Part shown: positions 22,940-34,860 of the stretch, in pieces
Layout of the letters: each line of letters starts with the position of its first letter
How positions within the stretch are numbered: position 1 is the stretch's first letter
From: Morella rubra
Taxonomy: Eukaryota; Streptophyta; Magnoliopsida; Fagales; Myricaceae
DNA: 64,000 nt
Reading direction: 5' to 3'
Assembly (NCBI GenBank): GCA_003952965.2
Contig: CM025855.1
Location: 2,021,252 to 2,085,251 of the forward strand
Notes under the pieces: model-generated
The model's database searches: none
What the model saw: the letters and a program-made list of their open reading frames with translations, nothing else
What the model was told of the DNA's origin: nothing
Made by a program: the position numbers and the translations under genes

Positions 22940-24965
22940 TATGAGCAATTTTGTTTTTTTCTTTCTTTATGTAAAAAGAATACTATATTTAATAGTAAAA
23001 ACCACATTGAATGGTTCATGAACCTCCATATATTTATACGTTCCTCTTGAGATGATAAGTAGTATTATGGTACAAAAGGGACCTTAATGCATGCTGCTAT
23101 TACAGAGTCTTTTTGCAGATGAGATTTACACCAGAGTTTGCCCAGAGACAAAGAGAAAAATGTAAAAGAAAAATCAAGCAAAAACTGCCTTATGTCAATT
23201 AATTAACTGCTGTTTGTATTCATTTATGTTAAAAAAAATGAAAAGTTATTTTTTTGGTTCTTTAAAAAAAATACCATCCAAGATGGACATTGGAGTTAGT
23301 GAAGAGTGCATTGCAATTGGCTAGAAGCGCACACAAATATCTTTTAGATCGCAAGAAAGGAATCAGTATGCTCTGACAATTTTTGATCAAATTACGTGAT
23401 ATAATTCAAAGAAAAATATATATAATAGATTGATTCTATATTATTAAATGTTGTCTATATAACATTTCAGACAGTATAAATCATATAATGAAATTTATTT
23501 ATTATATTTATTATATTTATTATATTTATTTTTCTTCAAATTATATTATACTATATAATTTGAAAAAAATAATTACAAAAAATTTTAATTTAAAAAAAAG
23601 TATGTAATATGCGAACTACAAAAACAAGGTTCTCAATACAAACCAAAGAGACAAAAATAGAAAGAGAAAGAAAAAGGTTCGGAGGCACACGAAATATGAT
23701 CCAGCACGAGACACAGTACAAACAAGGGCTTGGATATTTTTGTTTTTCCTGCTTTTCGAAGCATCATCTAGTTGCTTATGCCTTCATCTAGCTAGGCCGG
23801 TGTTGCCGCAACCTGTCATGCGCTATGCATGTAGGTTTATAGTGGCTGTCAATTGAGGGGTCACAGCCTGTTTGATATTGCTGACAAGAAGGCAATTGGA
23901 TTGGTTATTGACCACAGCCCCGCGTAAGATCATGGCGTTGCTTCTTGTCTCTTTGTCGTAAGATCAATTTTTTCTTTTCTAGCTGTCGCGGGGCCTGGGT
24001 TACTACCTGTGTGCAATAAATGGAAGGCAACTACTACTGCATTGTCATCAAGATTTGATCAACTTTCGGGCGATGGAAACTCCACCATAACTTTGGCATC
24101 GTTGGCCTAGTGACAGTCCCCCAGCTGGTAAACTATAGGGAAGTTTCTTTCTTGTTATAAAGCAATTTAAACCTGGCCATTGTAATTTGAACGGGATATT
24201 ATATGAAGCTGGAAATTAATAGGAAATTTAATTCTGCCCGACAATAGAAAACTTTTTTTTTTTTAATGAAAAACAATAGAAAACTTTGTCAAGGAAGAAG
24301 CTGGAAAAAGGAAATTTCCTTCCGGGATAGGGTAGATAAAAGTTGAAAGCTACTGTCATTACGTTGAAACGCAACGTACCGATCGCTTCTGATATCGAGT
24401 ACGTACGGCCTGTCACGTAGGGTGGTTTATGATTTGTGGGAATATAGAAAGAGCAAATCTATAGACTATAAATATCTAATTATCAGATTCCCTCGACACC
24501 CACTTCCCCGATTTCATATCAAAGATTAACAGTTCATTGTTGAATAATTGAGATCACATGCATCGTGCATGTTCGGTTCCCTATGAAAAAAGGGCCAGGG
24601 GGAAAAAGTAAGGAAGCTAGAAAGTGGGAAGTGAAGGATTTGACATTATTGACGATCTTACCGAGTAAAGGAATAAAAATCATTGAAGACGTACGTGGTC
24701 GACATGCAGCAGAAGAAACAATTTAAGGAATTAGAAAGATTTTGTTATTTGAATCGGAGGAGAGCGCCGAATCAAGTTTTGAATTTGGAACTTTAATTTT
24801 AATATTACGTGAATTTATTATTTATTTAAAAAATTTAAATTGATAAAAAAATAAAAATTTTATTATTTAAATTATATTTTCTAACACTGTATATCATAAA
24901 ATACAGTCTAATTAACATGGTGTTAATCCGCAGTACACACAAAAGAAAAAAGATAAAGAGATAAT
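22940..24965. other. AT-rich spacer without recognisable genes
   Basis: No supported gene. A short TTATATTTAT tandem tract lies at about 23500-23536. Confidence 0.5.
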
Positions 24966-24969
24966 CAAG

Positions 24970-25440
24970 AAAACAAGACACAAGAATTTAACTGGTTCCA
25001 AGATTACCTACGTCCATGTACGGACAGAAAGAACAGTATTTCTTCTCAGCCACTACAATTATCAACAAGAAATATGTCAGGAATAGAATTTTTAACACAG
25101 CTGCGTTATTATAAGTCATTTAGAACCATGATTTTCTTTGTTTCTCTTCTCTGTTGTTTCTTGTCCGCAACCCTTAGATTTTAAATTTGAGAAGAGACTT
25201 TACATGATGCTTTTTCCAGTATAAATGATTAAGATTCTCTTCCAAATAATCCAATCAACCAACAACTCAACCCTAAAAGAGAGAATAGAGCTACCCAATT
25301 GAGAACTGTACGTCCTAGCTAGGATGAATGAGCTGCTCCAGTATCTTCAGTCCTAGAGGATCTTACATTTTCGATCCTCTTCCTACTAGTGATGGTATAC
25401 TTTGCTCCTCCTGGACAACAATAATACCGAATAGCACTAT
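24970..25440. repeat. Dispersed repeat copy A, LTR-like
   Basis: Matches 30424-30804 (ACAAGACACAAGAATTTAAC, then AACAGTATTTCTTCTCAGCC and onward). The motif order (AAGAATTTAACTGGTTCC, then ACCTACGTCCATG) is that of plant Copia LTRs, so this may be a decayed LTR. No internal retroelement genes lie between the two copies that would pair them as one element. Confidence 0.6.
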
Positions 25441-25574
25441 CTTTTATAAAGCGTGGTTGGACAAAAATTAATTTGCTCTTATATTTTAATCATCAAAAGC
25501 AAACGCACTAAGAGTCGAAGACATGATCAGCTAATAATTGGTATTGTTTTATATATCTCTCCCTCGTTGTAAGG

Positions 25575-28055
25575 ATGAGTACCAGAACACGGATGGAACC
25601 ATTTCAGTTCTGGTTTCAATACTCACCAAAATAGGAAAATTCATTCTGGTTTTATTTCGGAATTTACTGAAATTTCTGGAAACGGAATCCGGAAATTCTG
25701 GTTCCATATCTGGGCCTAAAGGCCCAGTTTTGACTTTGGCCCAAAATGCTTTTTTAAGCATTCTAGGCCAAAATTGGGCTGTTTTTTATTTTTATTTTTT
25801 CCCTATTGCAGCAGTTTCATAATACGGTTTTTAAACATATCATTCCATCATCAAGACATCAAAGGAAAAAAAAAAATTACATAATCACATTTTGTCCCAA
25901 CTAAACTAAACTATATTGAAGAGAGAATGAGACATTTATGTCCAGTTCTTGTAAGTTGTAGACGAAGTGGTTAGTTCTAAAGTGGTTATGATATGTAGGC
26001 ATAATAACTTGTCAAAAATAAAACATAATCATTAACGAAATAAATATAAACAGCAAAAATAAAATGCTAATGTGAACTTAGAGAACACGTGACTTGAAAG
26101 CATACATCAATAAATTCCATGCATTAGAAATATATAACTTACAGAATGAGATTGCATACATTACTATGACTTGAAAGCTACGCTGCTACAACTACAGTTG
26201 TTCTTCAGGCTGATTGGTAATATCCTTATCACCACCAGACTGAGGACTACTAACTGACTCATCAGGTACTGCACCACCAATACTAGGGCCAAACCCTATA
26301 TTTATAGTAGGTGTAATACTAATCTCATCCATCTGACAATAAACATATTTGATTTTTAGTTCATTTGAATAACAAAAATTAATTGCAAAATGATTCAATT
26401 TATCTAAATAAACTCTAAACAGCTATGTTCACAACCTAAAGGATCTAAGCATAAACAACAAGTCCAAACTCCAATCCTCCAAGAGAAAACAACTGAGACA
26501 TGGTGGATTACACATTTTAACATCAGTTTCTAATGATTACATATCATAGCAATAATAATTTATAAAAAAACAAAAAATTATGGTCCACATTCAGGAATAG
26601 ACAAAATGTGTACGTATACTAAGTATGTAAGTATGACTTGTTTCCTTACACATGAATAACCAGCATGCATGCTACACCTACCTTATCAACATGAATATCG
26701 AAAAAAGGGAAACTATTGACTGCATGTTGACAATATGATGAACAGAGAAAGGTCAAGTACAAAAATTTAGGTGCTAAATTTGGTAAATGATGTTTCGAAT
26801 TGGGTATCATCCATCCTTATTTGAAAAATGTTTGAGAAAGAAACAGAAAAAGCCACAGGAATAGTGTAGAGAAGTGAGGATTTAGACAAGGGCTAACCCC
26901 TTACTTCTACCACCTCTCCATAAAAAAAGATGTGTATAAGCACCAAGATATGTAGGTTTGGGCCACATGATAGGAACACAATCGAAATAATAATTGGCAA
27001 CTCTTGTTTGCTCACTGGTTACTGCACTGCCTAAATATCTTCTAAGATTGTTGTTGCATCAAAAACAAAAGGCCAGCGGTAGGCTAAAATATAGCGAAAA
27101 TAGAAAGAAAAAAAAAAAGCTTTGGCTATGTTTGGTTTGGTCTTAAAAAAATTTCAAAATTTTCTCACAATCATTTTTTCATCAATTTCAATACCTTTTT
27201 ACAAACTCCAATAACTTTTTACAAACGCCAACAACTTTTAACAAACTTTTCACTAATCCCAAGAGAATCTACACTACCTCAAAAAAAACAAACACAAAAA
27301 ATATTTTCAAAATCAAACCAAACATAACATTTAGCTTTTACGTTTCTTGACGAGACATTCAGGTCTCAAAGACGTTCACAATTTTCGCAATGACTTTTTC
27401 GTAAAATAGTCATACCTTGGTGAGACTTGAGAGAGAGATTTGGTGCCCAAATAACCAACCCTAAAGAGATTTATTTAATGACCGAATCTGCCAATAAAAT
27501 CATGAAAATCCCAAAATCAAATTAACAAACCCTAAAAGCAATTTAAAAACTAAATACAACATTTACAAAACTAAAATTAACAAACCTTGGTGAGAGAGAG
27601 CTGGTGAGAGATTCGGCCACCAAAACTCAACTGATGGAAACTACCTACGAGAAAGAGGGAGAGAGAAAGAGAGAGATAGAGAGAGAGAGAGAGATCTGGG
27701 AGGGATAGAGGCCGGACTTAGTGGTGGGGGGCTGTCGCTAGCAGCTGGTAGGTGAACTTAGGACTAGGTGAGAATTTGTTTCGAGAGGGTCAAAAGTTTC
27801 ACGAAGAGAAGTCTTCATGTGACCTGGTCATTTTGACCCAGGTCACGTTTGTCCTTTTTTTTAAAAAAAAAAAAGGGGCTTAAACGGTGCCGTTTGAGCT
27901 CTGAATTAAATTTTTTAAAAAAAAAAAACTGGCATTTCAACCTAAATTTCCAGTTCCGATTCTAAAATTTCCCTAAAATGAGTTCTAGTACTGAAATAGG
28001 CCAGAACCAAAACTGAAAATTTCGATTTCTGGTGGAACAACTTCTCACCTTTACC
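25575..28055. mobile_element. Putative non-autonomous hAT-like element
   Basis: Imperfect inverted ends: GTAAGGATGAGTACCAG on the left, and on the right the complement of GTAAAGGTGAGAAGTTG. Inside the ends, both sides carry matching words (complement-related TTTCAGTTCTGGTT and CAGTTTTGGTTCTGG). A near-palindrome AAACGGTGCCGTTT is at 27882-27895. A short minus-strand reading frame (26192-26398) ends in a serine and glutamine rich tail but has no recognisable transposase domain. The target duplication is not readable, so family assignment is tentative. Confidence 0.35.
27127..27331. mobile_element. Small MITE nested in the hAT-like element
   Basis: About 205 bp bounded by TATGTTTGGTTTGG and its complement CAAACCAAACATA. 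The interior has short tandem words (CTTTTTACAAACTCCAATAA and variants). The target duplication could be TA, but this is uncertain. Confidence 0.4.
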
Positions 28056-28279
28056 CCATTGTTTGATACACAAAAAGGGGGCACTTATAATTTGAGAAAA
28101 GAGGGTGATCATGGATTCATGCATGATGTCAATATATGCATGCCTTTCCACTCAACCATTGTAGTTGGGGTTTCTTATGCATGATATATATGTTTAGATA
28201 CGCTTCACTTAAAAAACTACTATACCTAGTACCTACGAATGTTATCCAATCTGTCGAAAAAGAACCTATATAATATATA

Positions 28280-28846
28280 GGGAAAATTACACCAACCTCA
28301 CTCGGTTTTAGCCTTATATCAAAACCCTTACTGGGTTTTTAAAAAAATCTCAAAGTCTACTAGGTTTTTTTATTTTGGTATGAAAACTAACTCAAGCCAA
28401 TGCTGTTACTGGAGATAATGGAGCGTAGTCCACTTAAGCTAAATGCGATGGCTAAAACCAATCGTTGTCTGTCACAGCTAAATGTTAGAGCTAAAACCAA
28501 TCGATGGCCACGTGTTTAAAATTTCTTGTCTGCTCCATTGGGTTTCCTGTCTATCATGACACATGCCACGTCGAAGTTAGTTTTTGTATCACATGGCATA
28601 CAACGTGGCAGACGAGAGACCGAATGGAGCAGACAAGGAATTTTAAACAAGTGGCAGTCAGCGATTGGTTTTAACCCTGACATTTAACTTAAGTGGACTG
28701 GGCTCCGTTATCTCCAATAACGGAGTTGACTTGAGTTAGTTTTCATACCAAAATGAAAAACTCAGTGAGCTTTTGAGATTTTTTTTAAAACCCAATAAGA
28801 CTTTTGATATTGGGCTAAAACCTAGTGAGCTCCATGTAATTTTCCC
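28280..28846. mobile_element. Fold-back MULE-type MITE with perfect 9-bp target duplication
   Basis: 567 bp. The left end is GGGAAAATTACACCAACCTC and the right end GTAATTTTCCC, flanked by identical TAATATATA at 28271-28279 and 28847-28855. A 9-bp duplication is the signature of Mutator-like elements. The arms pair over nearly their whole length (for example GAAAACTAACTCAAG and CTTGAGTTAGTTTTC; GGAGATAATGGAGC and its complement), so a transcript would fold into a long hairpin. It has no coding capacity. Confidence 0.85.
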
Positions 28847-28984
28847 TAATATATAAGGTGAGAATGTTGTTAGATATGTTTCACTTAAAAAAACTTTCAT
28901 ACCTAAAATTGTTATCCAATTTGTCGTGTGAACACAAAAAAGGAATGGGAAAACAGCTGCATATGTCATGAGTTTATTCATTTG

Positions 28985-30400
28985 CAAATGGGTTAAATAC
29001 TGAGTGATATCAATGCTCGGCTTACGGCTCTGGAGAGTAAGGTCGACCAACTAGACTCTGAGTGGAAGAAGAAGGTGGTTGTAGTTCGGTCAGATATAAA
29101 AAGCGTGGCACTTGGTACATAGTTACAACCCTGACTGAGCGGGTCGTTTTAATAGAGGAGTACATGGATCGTGTACGTAAGGTTTTACATCTCGCGGATG
29201 AGGAGGAGCAGTAGTATTTTACTTTATGTTTTGATATTACATTTGTTTTGATATTATGTTTTGACTTCTGATGACATGTATTGAAATTTATTTGATGTTA
29301 TTTTGTTTATATTATGTTTCCAGGATATTTGATATATTTATATTATTTCAGTTATGTTATTTCTATATATTCATCTTTAGTACAATATGTTACTTAATGT
29401 TATGTTTCTCATTTCATTACACTTCTTCAAATTTCAAAACTACTATTAAACACATTTAAGGTTATTTAAGTTATTAATACTTTGGTTATTTAAAACTTGT
29501 TAATAAATTGAATGGTATTAACTTTAAATATCAAATCAGATCGTGAAAAACTGTTCAAACAGATAGTATATGTTCGGACGGTTTACTGTTAGGCCGAACG
29601 GTGTCGTATTGTGTAAGATAATCATCCAAATGGTATTGTACTCCGTCCGGACGTATTCGTTTATGATCGTTTCCTTGAAAGTATATGTAGAGACGGTGTC
29701 ATTTAGGGATTTCTAAAACGGTGTCGTGAATTGTAAGTTAGCGTTCGGACTAGAAATATCTCGTGCAAACGGCATGAAATTTTAGGTGGCAAGGAATTCC
29801 CTTGAAAACTTAGACATGTAGGTGTCCGCACGGGATTAAGGAGTCCGAACGGCTTTTACCCAGATTGAAGAGCTGAAATCGTAGACAATACGCATAACAG
29901 GAAGAAATTGTTGAAAGATGCGATTTGAGGAAGTGGAGAAAAAGGCAGTTGATTTTGGGAGTTCAATCTCACTGAAAATGGAGTGGAAGGAGAAACTCAA
30001 GGAAGATTTTATATTCAATTGCATTTGAGGTTAGTGGGTTTAAAATTTTACAAAAGTTTAGGATGAAAAGCATGGATTTTAAGATATCAAGACATGTGTT
30101 TTCAAATTTATAGGGTCTAAAATGATTGCAATGGAGTTTGGGGTTGGTTGTGATGTGTTTATGTTGAAGTGTTTGCAATTTGGGTTGATTTTGAGATGTT
30201 TTTGGACGGATTTTGACATTTGTTCGTCGAAAAATATTGTTGTTCAACAATCGCAGTCCGGACAGATTATGTTCCACCCGAATGCTCTTGTTTGATTCAA
30301 ACGCTTTGCTAAAGACATCTGAACGCTCGTATGTATGGTTCAGATGGTTATGAACCCGTTTGAACGGCTTTTGCTGTTAAGTTGATGCATTCATTTAGTA
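28985..30400 (+). mobile_element. Coiled-coil coding relic plus CCGNACGG motif array, possible CACTA 3' end
   Basis: From 29004 to 29213 the plus strand encodes heptad-like sequence in two blocks: LTALESKVDQLDSEWKKKVV, then after one in-frame stop (about 29118) VTTLTERVVLIEEYMDRVRK ending in a run of acidic residues and a stop. Downstream, for over 1 kb, the words GTTCGGACGG, CCGAACGG, CCGTCCGGACG, GTCCGCACGG and GTCCGAACGG recur in both orientations (29570-30370). A C-terminal coiled coil followed by a subterminal motif array is how CACTA transposons end, but no CACTA terminus was found, so this is inference. Confidence 0.35.
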
Positions 30401-30423
30401 TCCATAGCCTCGTTTAAGAATTA

Positions 30424-30804
30424 CAAGACACAAGAATTTAACTGGTTCCGCAAGATTACCCACGTCCACGTACGAACAGCAAGAACAGTATTTCTTCTCA
30501 GCCACTACAATTATCAACAAGAAAAATGGCAGGAATAGAATTTTAACACTGTTGCGTTATTATAAGTCTTTTAGAACAATGATTTTCTTTGTTTCTCTGA
30601 TCTGTTGTTTCTTGTCGGCAACCCATAGCTTTTAAATTTGAGAAGAGGCTTTACTTTTTCCAGTATAAATGATTAAGATTTTCTTCCAAATAATCCAAAC
30701 AATTACCACAACAACTTAACCTAAAAGAGAGAATAGAGCTACCCCATTTGAGAACTGTCCTAGGAATAAGCTGCCTAGTATATATCTTTTGTCCTAGAGG
30801 ATAT
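30424..30804. repeat. Dispersed repeat copy B, LTR-like
   Basis: Partner of 24970-25440 with the same order of motifs. The similarity stops where a separate LTR-like fragment begins at 30805. A further patch, 31258-31330, resembles 28855-28985 (GGGAAAACAGCTACATG), suggesting both regions descend from one duplicated locus. Confidence 0.6.
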
Positions 30805-31090
30805 TGTTAAAGATAATATCATAATCAAATCTTCGAGATTTTATATGATATTATAGTTAACACAATATCAAAGATTTGATATTGTTATGAAGATTCAAAT
30901 TTAAATAGAGATATTCAAATTTAAATATAGGAATATTTTCCTGTTATGCTTTGTCTTTATAGATAGAGATTTTCAATTATAATCTGTATGCACTCATAAT
31001 ACAAAAAATAGCCATAGAGGTCTTTCTTGTCTCTTATCACTAGTTCTCTTCCCTCTTCACTCAAACCTTTTTCTTCTTGGTATTAGAGTA
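30805..31090 (+). mobile_element. Copia-like LTR fragment with primer-binding-site remnant
   Basis: Fossil. Begins TGTTAAAGATAATATC, has AT-rich LTR-like content and is followed by TGGTATTAGAGTA (31078-31090), close to the initiator-tRNA primer-binding word TGGTATCAGAGC. No internal genes follow, so only an LTR and the start of the leader remain. Confidence 0.4.
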
Positions 31091-31314
31091 ATAAAATATA
31101 TTTTCTAGACTGAACCACTTAAAATTTCTTGTATCTCGTTACTATTTCTCTCCTCTCTTTAGTCTTCACTCTAACCTTTTTTTTTTATCTTACTTCTCCT
31201 GATCTTATACACGTACATACCGTTGAAAAATAACCTATATGATGTAAGACATGATGTAAAAGGTGAGAATTTTGTGAACACAAATAGAAATGGGAAAACA
31301 GCTACATGCGCCAT

Positions 31315-31680
31315 GAGTTTAGTCATTACACCATAAACTATTCATGACTTTGACACGTTGTTTTCTCCAACTACTAATCTTATACATTTAAATATTCGGT
31401 CAAATTTTTCAATCAAATTACACAGAAAAATGACCATAATACCTCTTATTTACTTTGCATATGTTCGTATCGAACTGAAAGTATTATTGTCAATATATTA
31501 AGTCGTTAGGGTCATTACTGTCATTTTAGTTGAAAAAAACTCAATTCTCATTGATAAAAAAAATTTGTGAGAAGATGCAAAAAGTATAAAATTGATATAT
31601 AAATATTGATTAATTAGAAGGTTGCAATATTATGTCAAAATTAATAATTTAGGGTATAATATATCAAATTATACGAGTGA
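31315..31680. mobile_element. Decayed fold-back MITE related to 10491-10890
   Basis: The left arm has ACACCATAAACTATTC and the right arm the rough complement (TTAATAATTTAGGGTATAAT). The arrangement and the central ATTATTGTCAATAT and GTCATTACTGTCATTTTAG words are shared with the hairpin element at 10491-10890, but it is more diverged. Confidence 0.4.
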
Positions 31681-32251
31681 AAAAGGCAGACAATAACATC
31701 AAAAAGATTTTCGTTTACGGATGAGGTCAAGGACTGATCTTTGTGTCCATGTAGTCGTGAATGATGTCATGCAATTTTAATTTCGAAGACGTAAGAGCTT
31801 TGGTCAAATAAAATTTCGTGTGCGCCATATGCATGACATCGCAAAATGAAATTTCGAAGACGTAAAAGCCCAAAATTTCTACTCCAAGCGCAGACGTCGC
31901 AATATCTGTGGGGCTAATCTGATTGCTAGTTTTCAAGCTCCGACGTCCCTTGGAAATTGCGTGCTAATTAGAAACTGATTATCATGGATTCCTAATCACC
32001 ACATAGCTGTCACTCATCATATCTTAAGCCTATTTATTAGTCTATTTCTTCCAGCCCCTCCGCCTGTATAATTTAAAATTAGCACTTCCTTTTTATGTGT
32101 TTGCATTGATGCAATATTGGGGGGACAAACAGCTGTAATTTTCCTCAAAAAGGATGCGACTGATGACAAATTATGATAAAGATACACGTCGCAAAACCAC
32201 CTTTCCAAGCGAATCGACAAGAAGAAATTAATTATATCAGAAAAAGACACG
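31681..32251. other. Spacer with a short direct repeat
   Basis: No gene seen. ATTTCGAAGACGTAA occurs twice about 80 bp apart (near 31778 and 31852). Confidence 0.45.
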
Positions 32252-32438
32252 TTGTTATAAGGGAAAAAGTCATTGTCCGCCTTCAGTGGCGTATCTAGGA
32301 TATAAAATGAGGGGGGTCGAATATCTAAGGCAAAATTACTAAAAAAAAATTTCCACGTAATGTAAAAAGTGTCTTAAAATTACAATATCGCAAATTAAGA
32401 ACTAAAAACATTAAAAATAATGAAACACACTTACTAAA

Positions 32439-34860
32439 CTATTTGCTAATACTGAGAGATGGTAATTGAATCCTACGGGCCTTCATCTTCTGAAAACGTT
32501 GTAAAATGACTTCGTTCTCAATAGTGTCAAAAATTTCCCTCTCAATGTATACTACCATGCTATCATTCAACCATTCATCTCCCATCCTATTTCGCAAATC
32601 AGTCTTAATAATCTTCATTGCAGAAAACACTCTCTCAACGGTTGCAGTCGCAACCGGTAAGACCAATGCTAACTCAATAAGACGATAAACCAATGGAAAT
32701 ACAATATTCTTGCCACTCTCAACCATCTTCATAGCAAGACCTCCAATATCTTGAATCTCAGAAAAATCATCATTGCTTCTAACATCTTGAATGTAGGTCT
32801 GAAGCTGATCTCTAAGTAGTATAAGTTCAATTGCTGAGAAATCATCTAGATAAAATTGAGCAAGACGATATAACTTAGTATGATCAAATGCCTTGAATGA
32901 GTTCCTTGGATCAAGACATGCTATGCAAAGAAGTAGTTCCGTATTTGCTTCATTGAAACAATTATCCATCTCCTGAGAAATCAAATCAATAACTTGGCAA
33001 AACACTTCCACACGAAAATGATGCCAATAAGTAATTGTTTGCCCTCTACGCCTCGAACTACGAGTTGGTACAATATCTTCCATATTGGGCACAACGATGG
33101 CATTAGTCTCACAAAAAGTTTTCACTTCTTCCAAAAATTCATCTCATCTCATCTCCCTCAAATCTTGCAACCGTGTCTTCACAACTCTTACCAAAGACAT
33201 AGCATTAACAATGTCTTGATCCTTTCGTTGTAATGCCAATGACAATTCACTAGTAATTCTCATTATGTTCCTCAACAAATGCATAGTGAATACAAACTCA
33301 AAGGTTTCCATCTTATCCATTAAATTCATAGCCATGGATCTTTGATCTGAGAGAGTATCTTCCTCTTTTATGCCTTCAAGCACTTCCAATACTGATGACC
33401 ACATACTGAAGAAACGGAGTATTGTTATGTGGTGTGAACCCAACGAGTATCACCTACAATATTATGGGAATTAAAAACCTATAAACAAAGAAAAAAAACT
33501 AAATAGTCTAAAGTATTATAATGAGATATAGTAATCAAGGAGTTTCACCTGGTCGTGCAATACTGGTTTCTTGATTTTTGCCCCTTCCACTAGATTTCTC
33601 TCATTCTCTAACTGCTCCACTATCTTCTCATGTTGGGATTGCCGAAGAATATCTTTCCTTTTACAAGAAGCTCCAACCATAGTTACAATCATAGAAACAT
33701 AGTTAAAAAAATCACCAACTTGTAAATTATTCTTTGCAATAGCTACAACAGCCAGTTGAAGTTGGTGAGCAAAACAATGGATATAGAAAGCAGAATTCTC
33801 ACTCAAAATGATTCTCACTCAAAATGAACAACTAATCAGTGCATATTGGGATATTGATAACCCGTGTCTTGCAAACAATTTGTCTATAGCAGTTTTTAAA
33901 GATTGTGAGTATGTGTCAGTAACATGTTCCACACTAAGAAACCGTTCAATCACCTGTCCACTTTTATTCAAATATCTCAAAACCACTGCCATTTGCTCCT
34001 TCACTGAACTATCTCGAAACTCATCAACCATAAGAGAAAAAAATCCATCCCCAATGTCTTTAATAATAGCAAGTGTGGTCAACACTGCACAAGCATTCAC
34101 TATTTCCTTCTGAATAGTTGGAGAAGTCATTTGGTTGTTTCCAGGAGCATTTAGAGTTAATTGTCTTAACAACCTTTTTTTTACGTAAGCTGTACCATTT
34201 CAAAAGCTCACGAAAATTGCCCTGCCTCAATGAACTCTCGGACTCATCATGACCACGAAAAGCCAATCCTTGCCCTAAAAGAAAACTAATGCAATCTAAA
34301 ACTGCTGTTAATCGAATGCGATAAGCATTCTCTTGCTCGTGCTCATGTGCGGATAATATGTGCGAGACACTTTGCCGTTGATTCATAAGTGCTTCACATT
34401 TTTGTCTAGCTTCATTGTGAGCACTATCATGTCTTCCAACATGTTCATTAAATCTCTCCAGCGCCTTTTTTCAATTATCAAATCCCTTAGATATAAACAC
34501 ATCTCCCCCAGATTGTGCTCCTTTAGGTTGCCTAAATAGATAACACCACAAACAATAAGTTGCATCCTCTGATACGCTATATTCTAACCATGGATAATCT
34601 TTGTACCACACCTCCCTAAAATCCCTTAAATCCTTCCCAAATTTCTTCTTGGGAAAAACATGGCCACGAGGTTGAAAAGCACCTTTGGTCAAGTACTCTT
34701 TACGGACTTGATCCTGAATCCTAGCATCATACGGGTCAATAGATTTACACAACCCCGGGTCATAAATAATATCATCCGAACTCAACAAAGGGCGAGCTCT
34801 TTTCGAACTAGAATCCTCATTAGAAGTGGTAGCCACATTAGGAGTATTAGACGACTCCAT
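32439..34860 (-). pseudogene. hAT transposase (TTF-type zinc finger, ZMYM1-like), broken
   Basis: Reads from 34860 to 32439. The N-terminal TTF-type zinc finger region is clear (YPWLEYS, ATYCLWCYLF, about 34471-34860), followed by the RNase H-like core (LMVDEFRDSSVKEQ, HCFAHQLQLAVVAIAKN) and the C-terminal dimerisation domain (ALVLPVATATVERVFSAMK near 32640). An intron about 33444-33547 is likely. Lesions: a TGA where W is expected (34468-34470), a shift near 34180, a 16-bp tandem duplication at 33800-33830 together with loss of the usual YDGASNM segment, one missing base near the DTRWGSH motif (about 33440), and a TGA near 33136. It is dead as a transposase, but the element ends are intact. 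Confidence 0.85.

Larger units (their letters stand above)
17083..22940 (-). mobile_element. L1-type LINE with endonuclease, RT and RNase H, decayed
   Basis: Minus strand. The order is an AP-type endonuclease (22900-22676 and, after an inserted element, 20823-20470; WLFFVDFN, SHTEKRGG, NGNPFTWNNGRRG, ASDHLPLIL), reverse transcriptase (about 20295-18700; NKAPGPDGLP, YRPISLCNV, the catalytic YVDDLLIF near 19280), a zinc-binding RT-associated domain (about 18420-18060) and a plant-type RNase H (17864-17250; GEAEEAFLPLF, LQGDSAIVMEC). An A tail of about 11-12 appears as T at 17083-17094. Damage includes stops where W or R codons are expected (about 20471, 20296, 19508), loss of frame after 18070 and in the RNase H, and a missing 5' part. 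The L1 clade with RNase H is common in plants. Confidence 0.88.

Noticed and set aside
24970-30804. Reading the two LTR-like copies as the ends of one retrotransposon
   Set aside because: The DNA between them holds unrelated DNA transposons and no retroelement genes or primer site, so a duplicated repeat locus is more likely.
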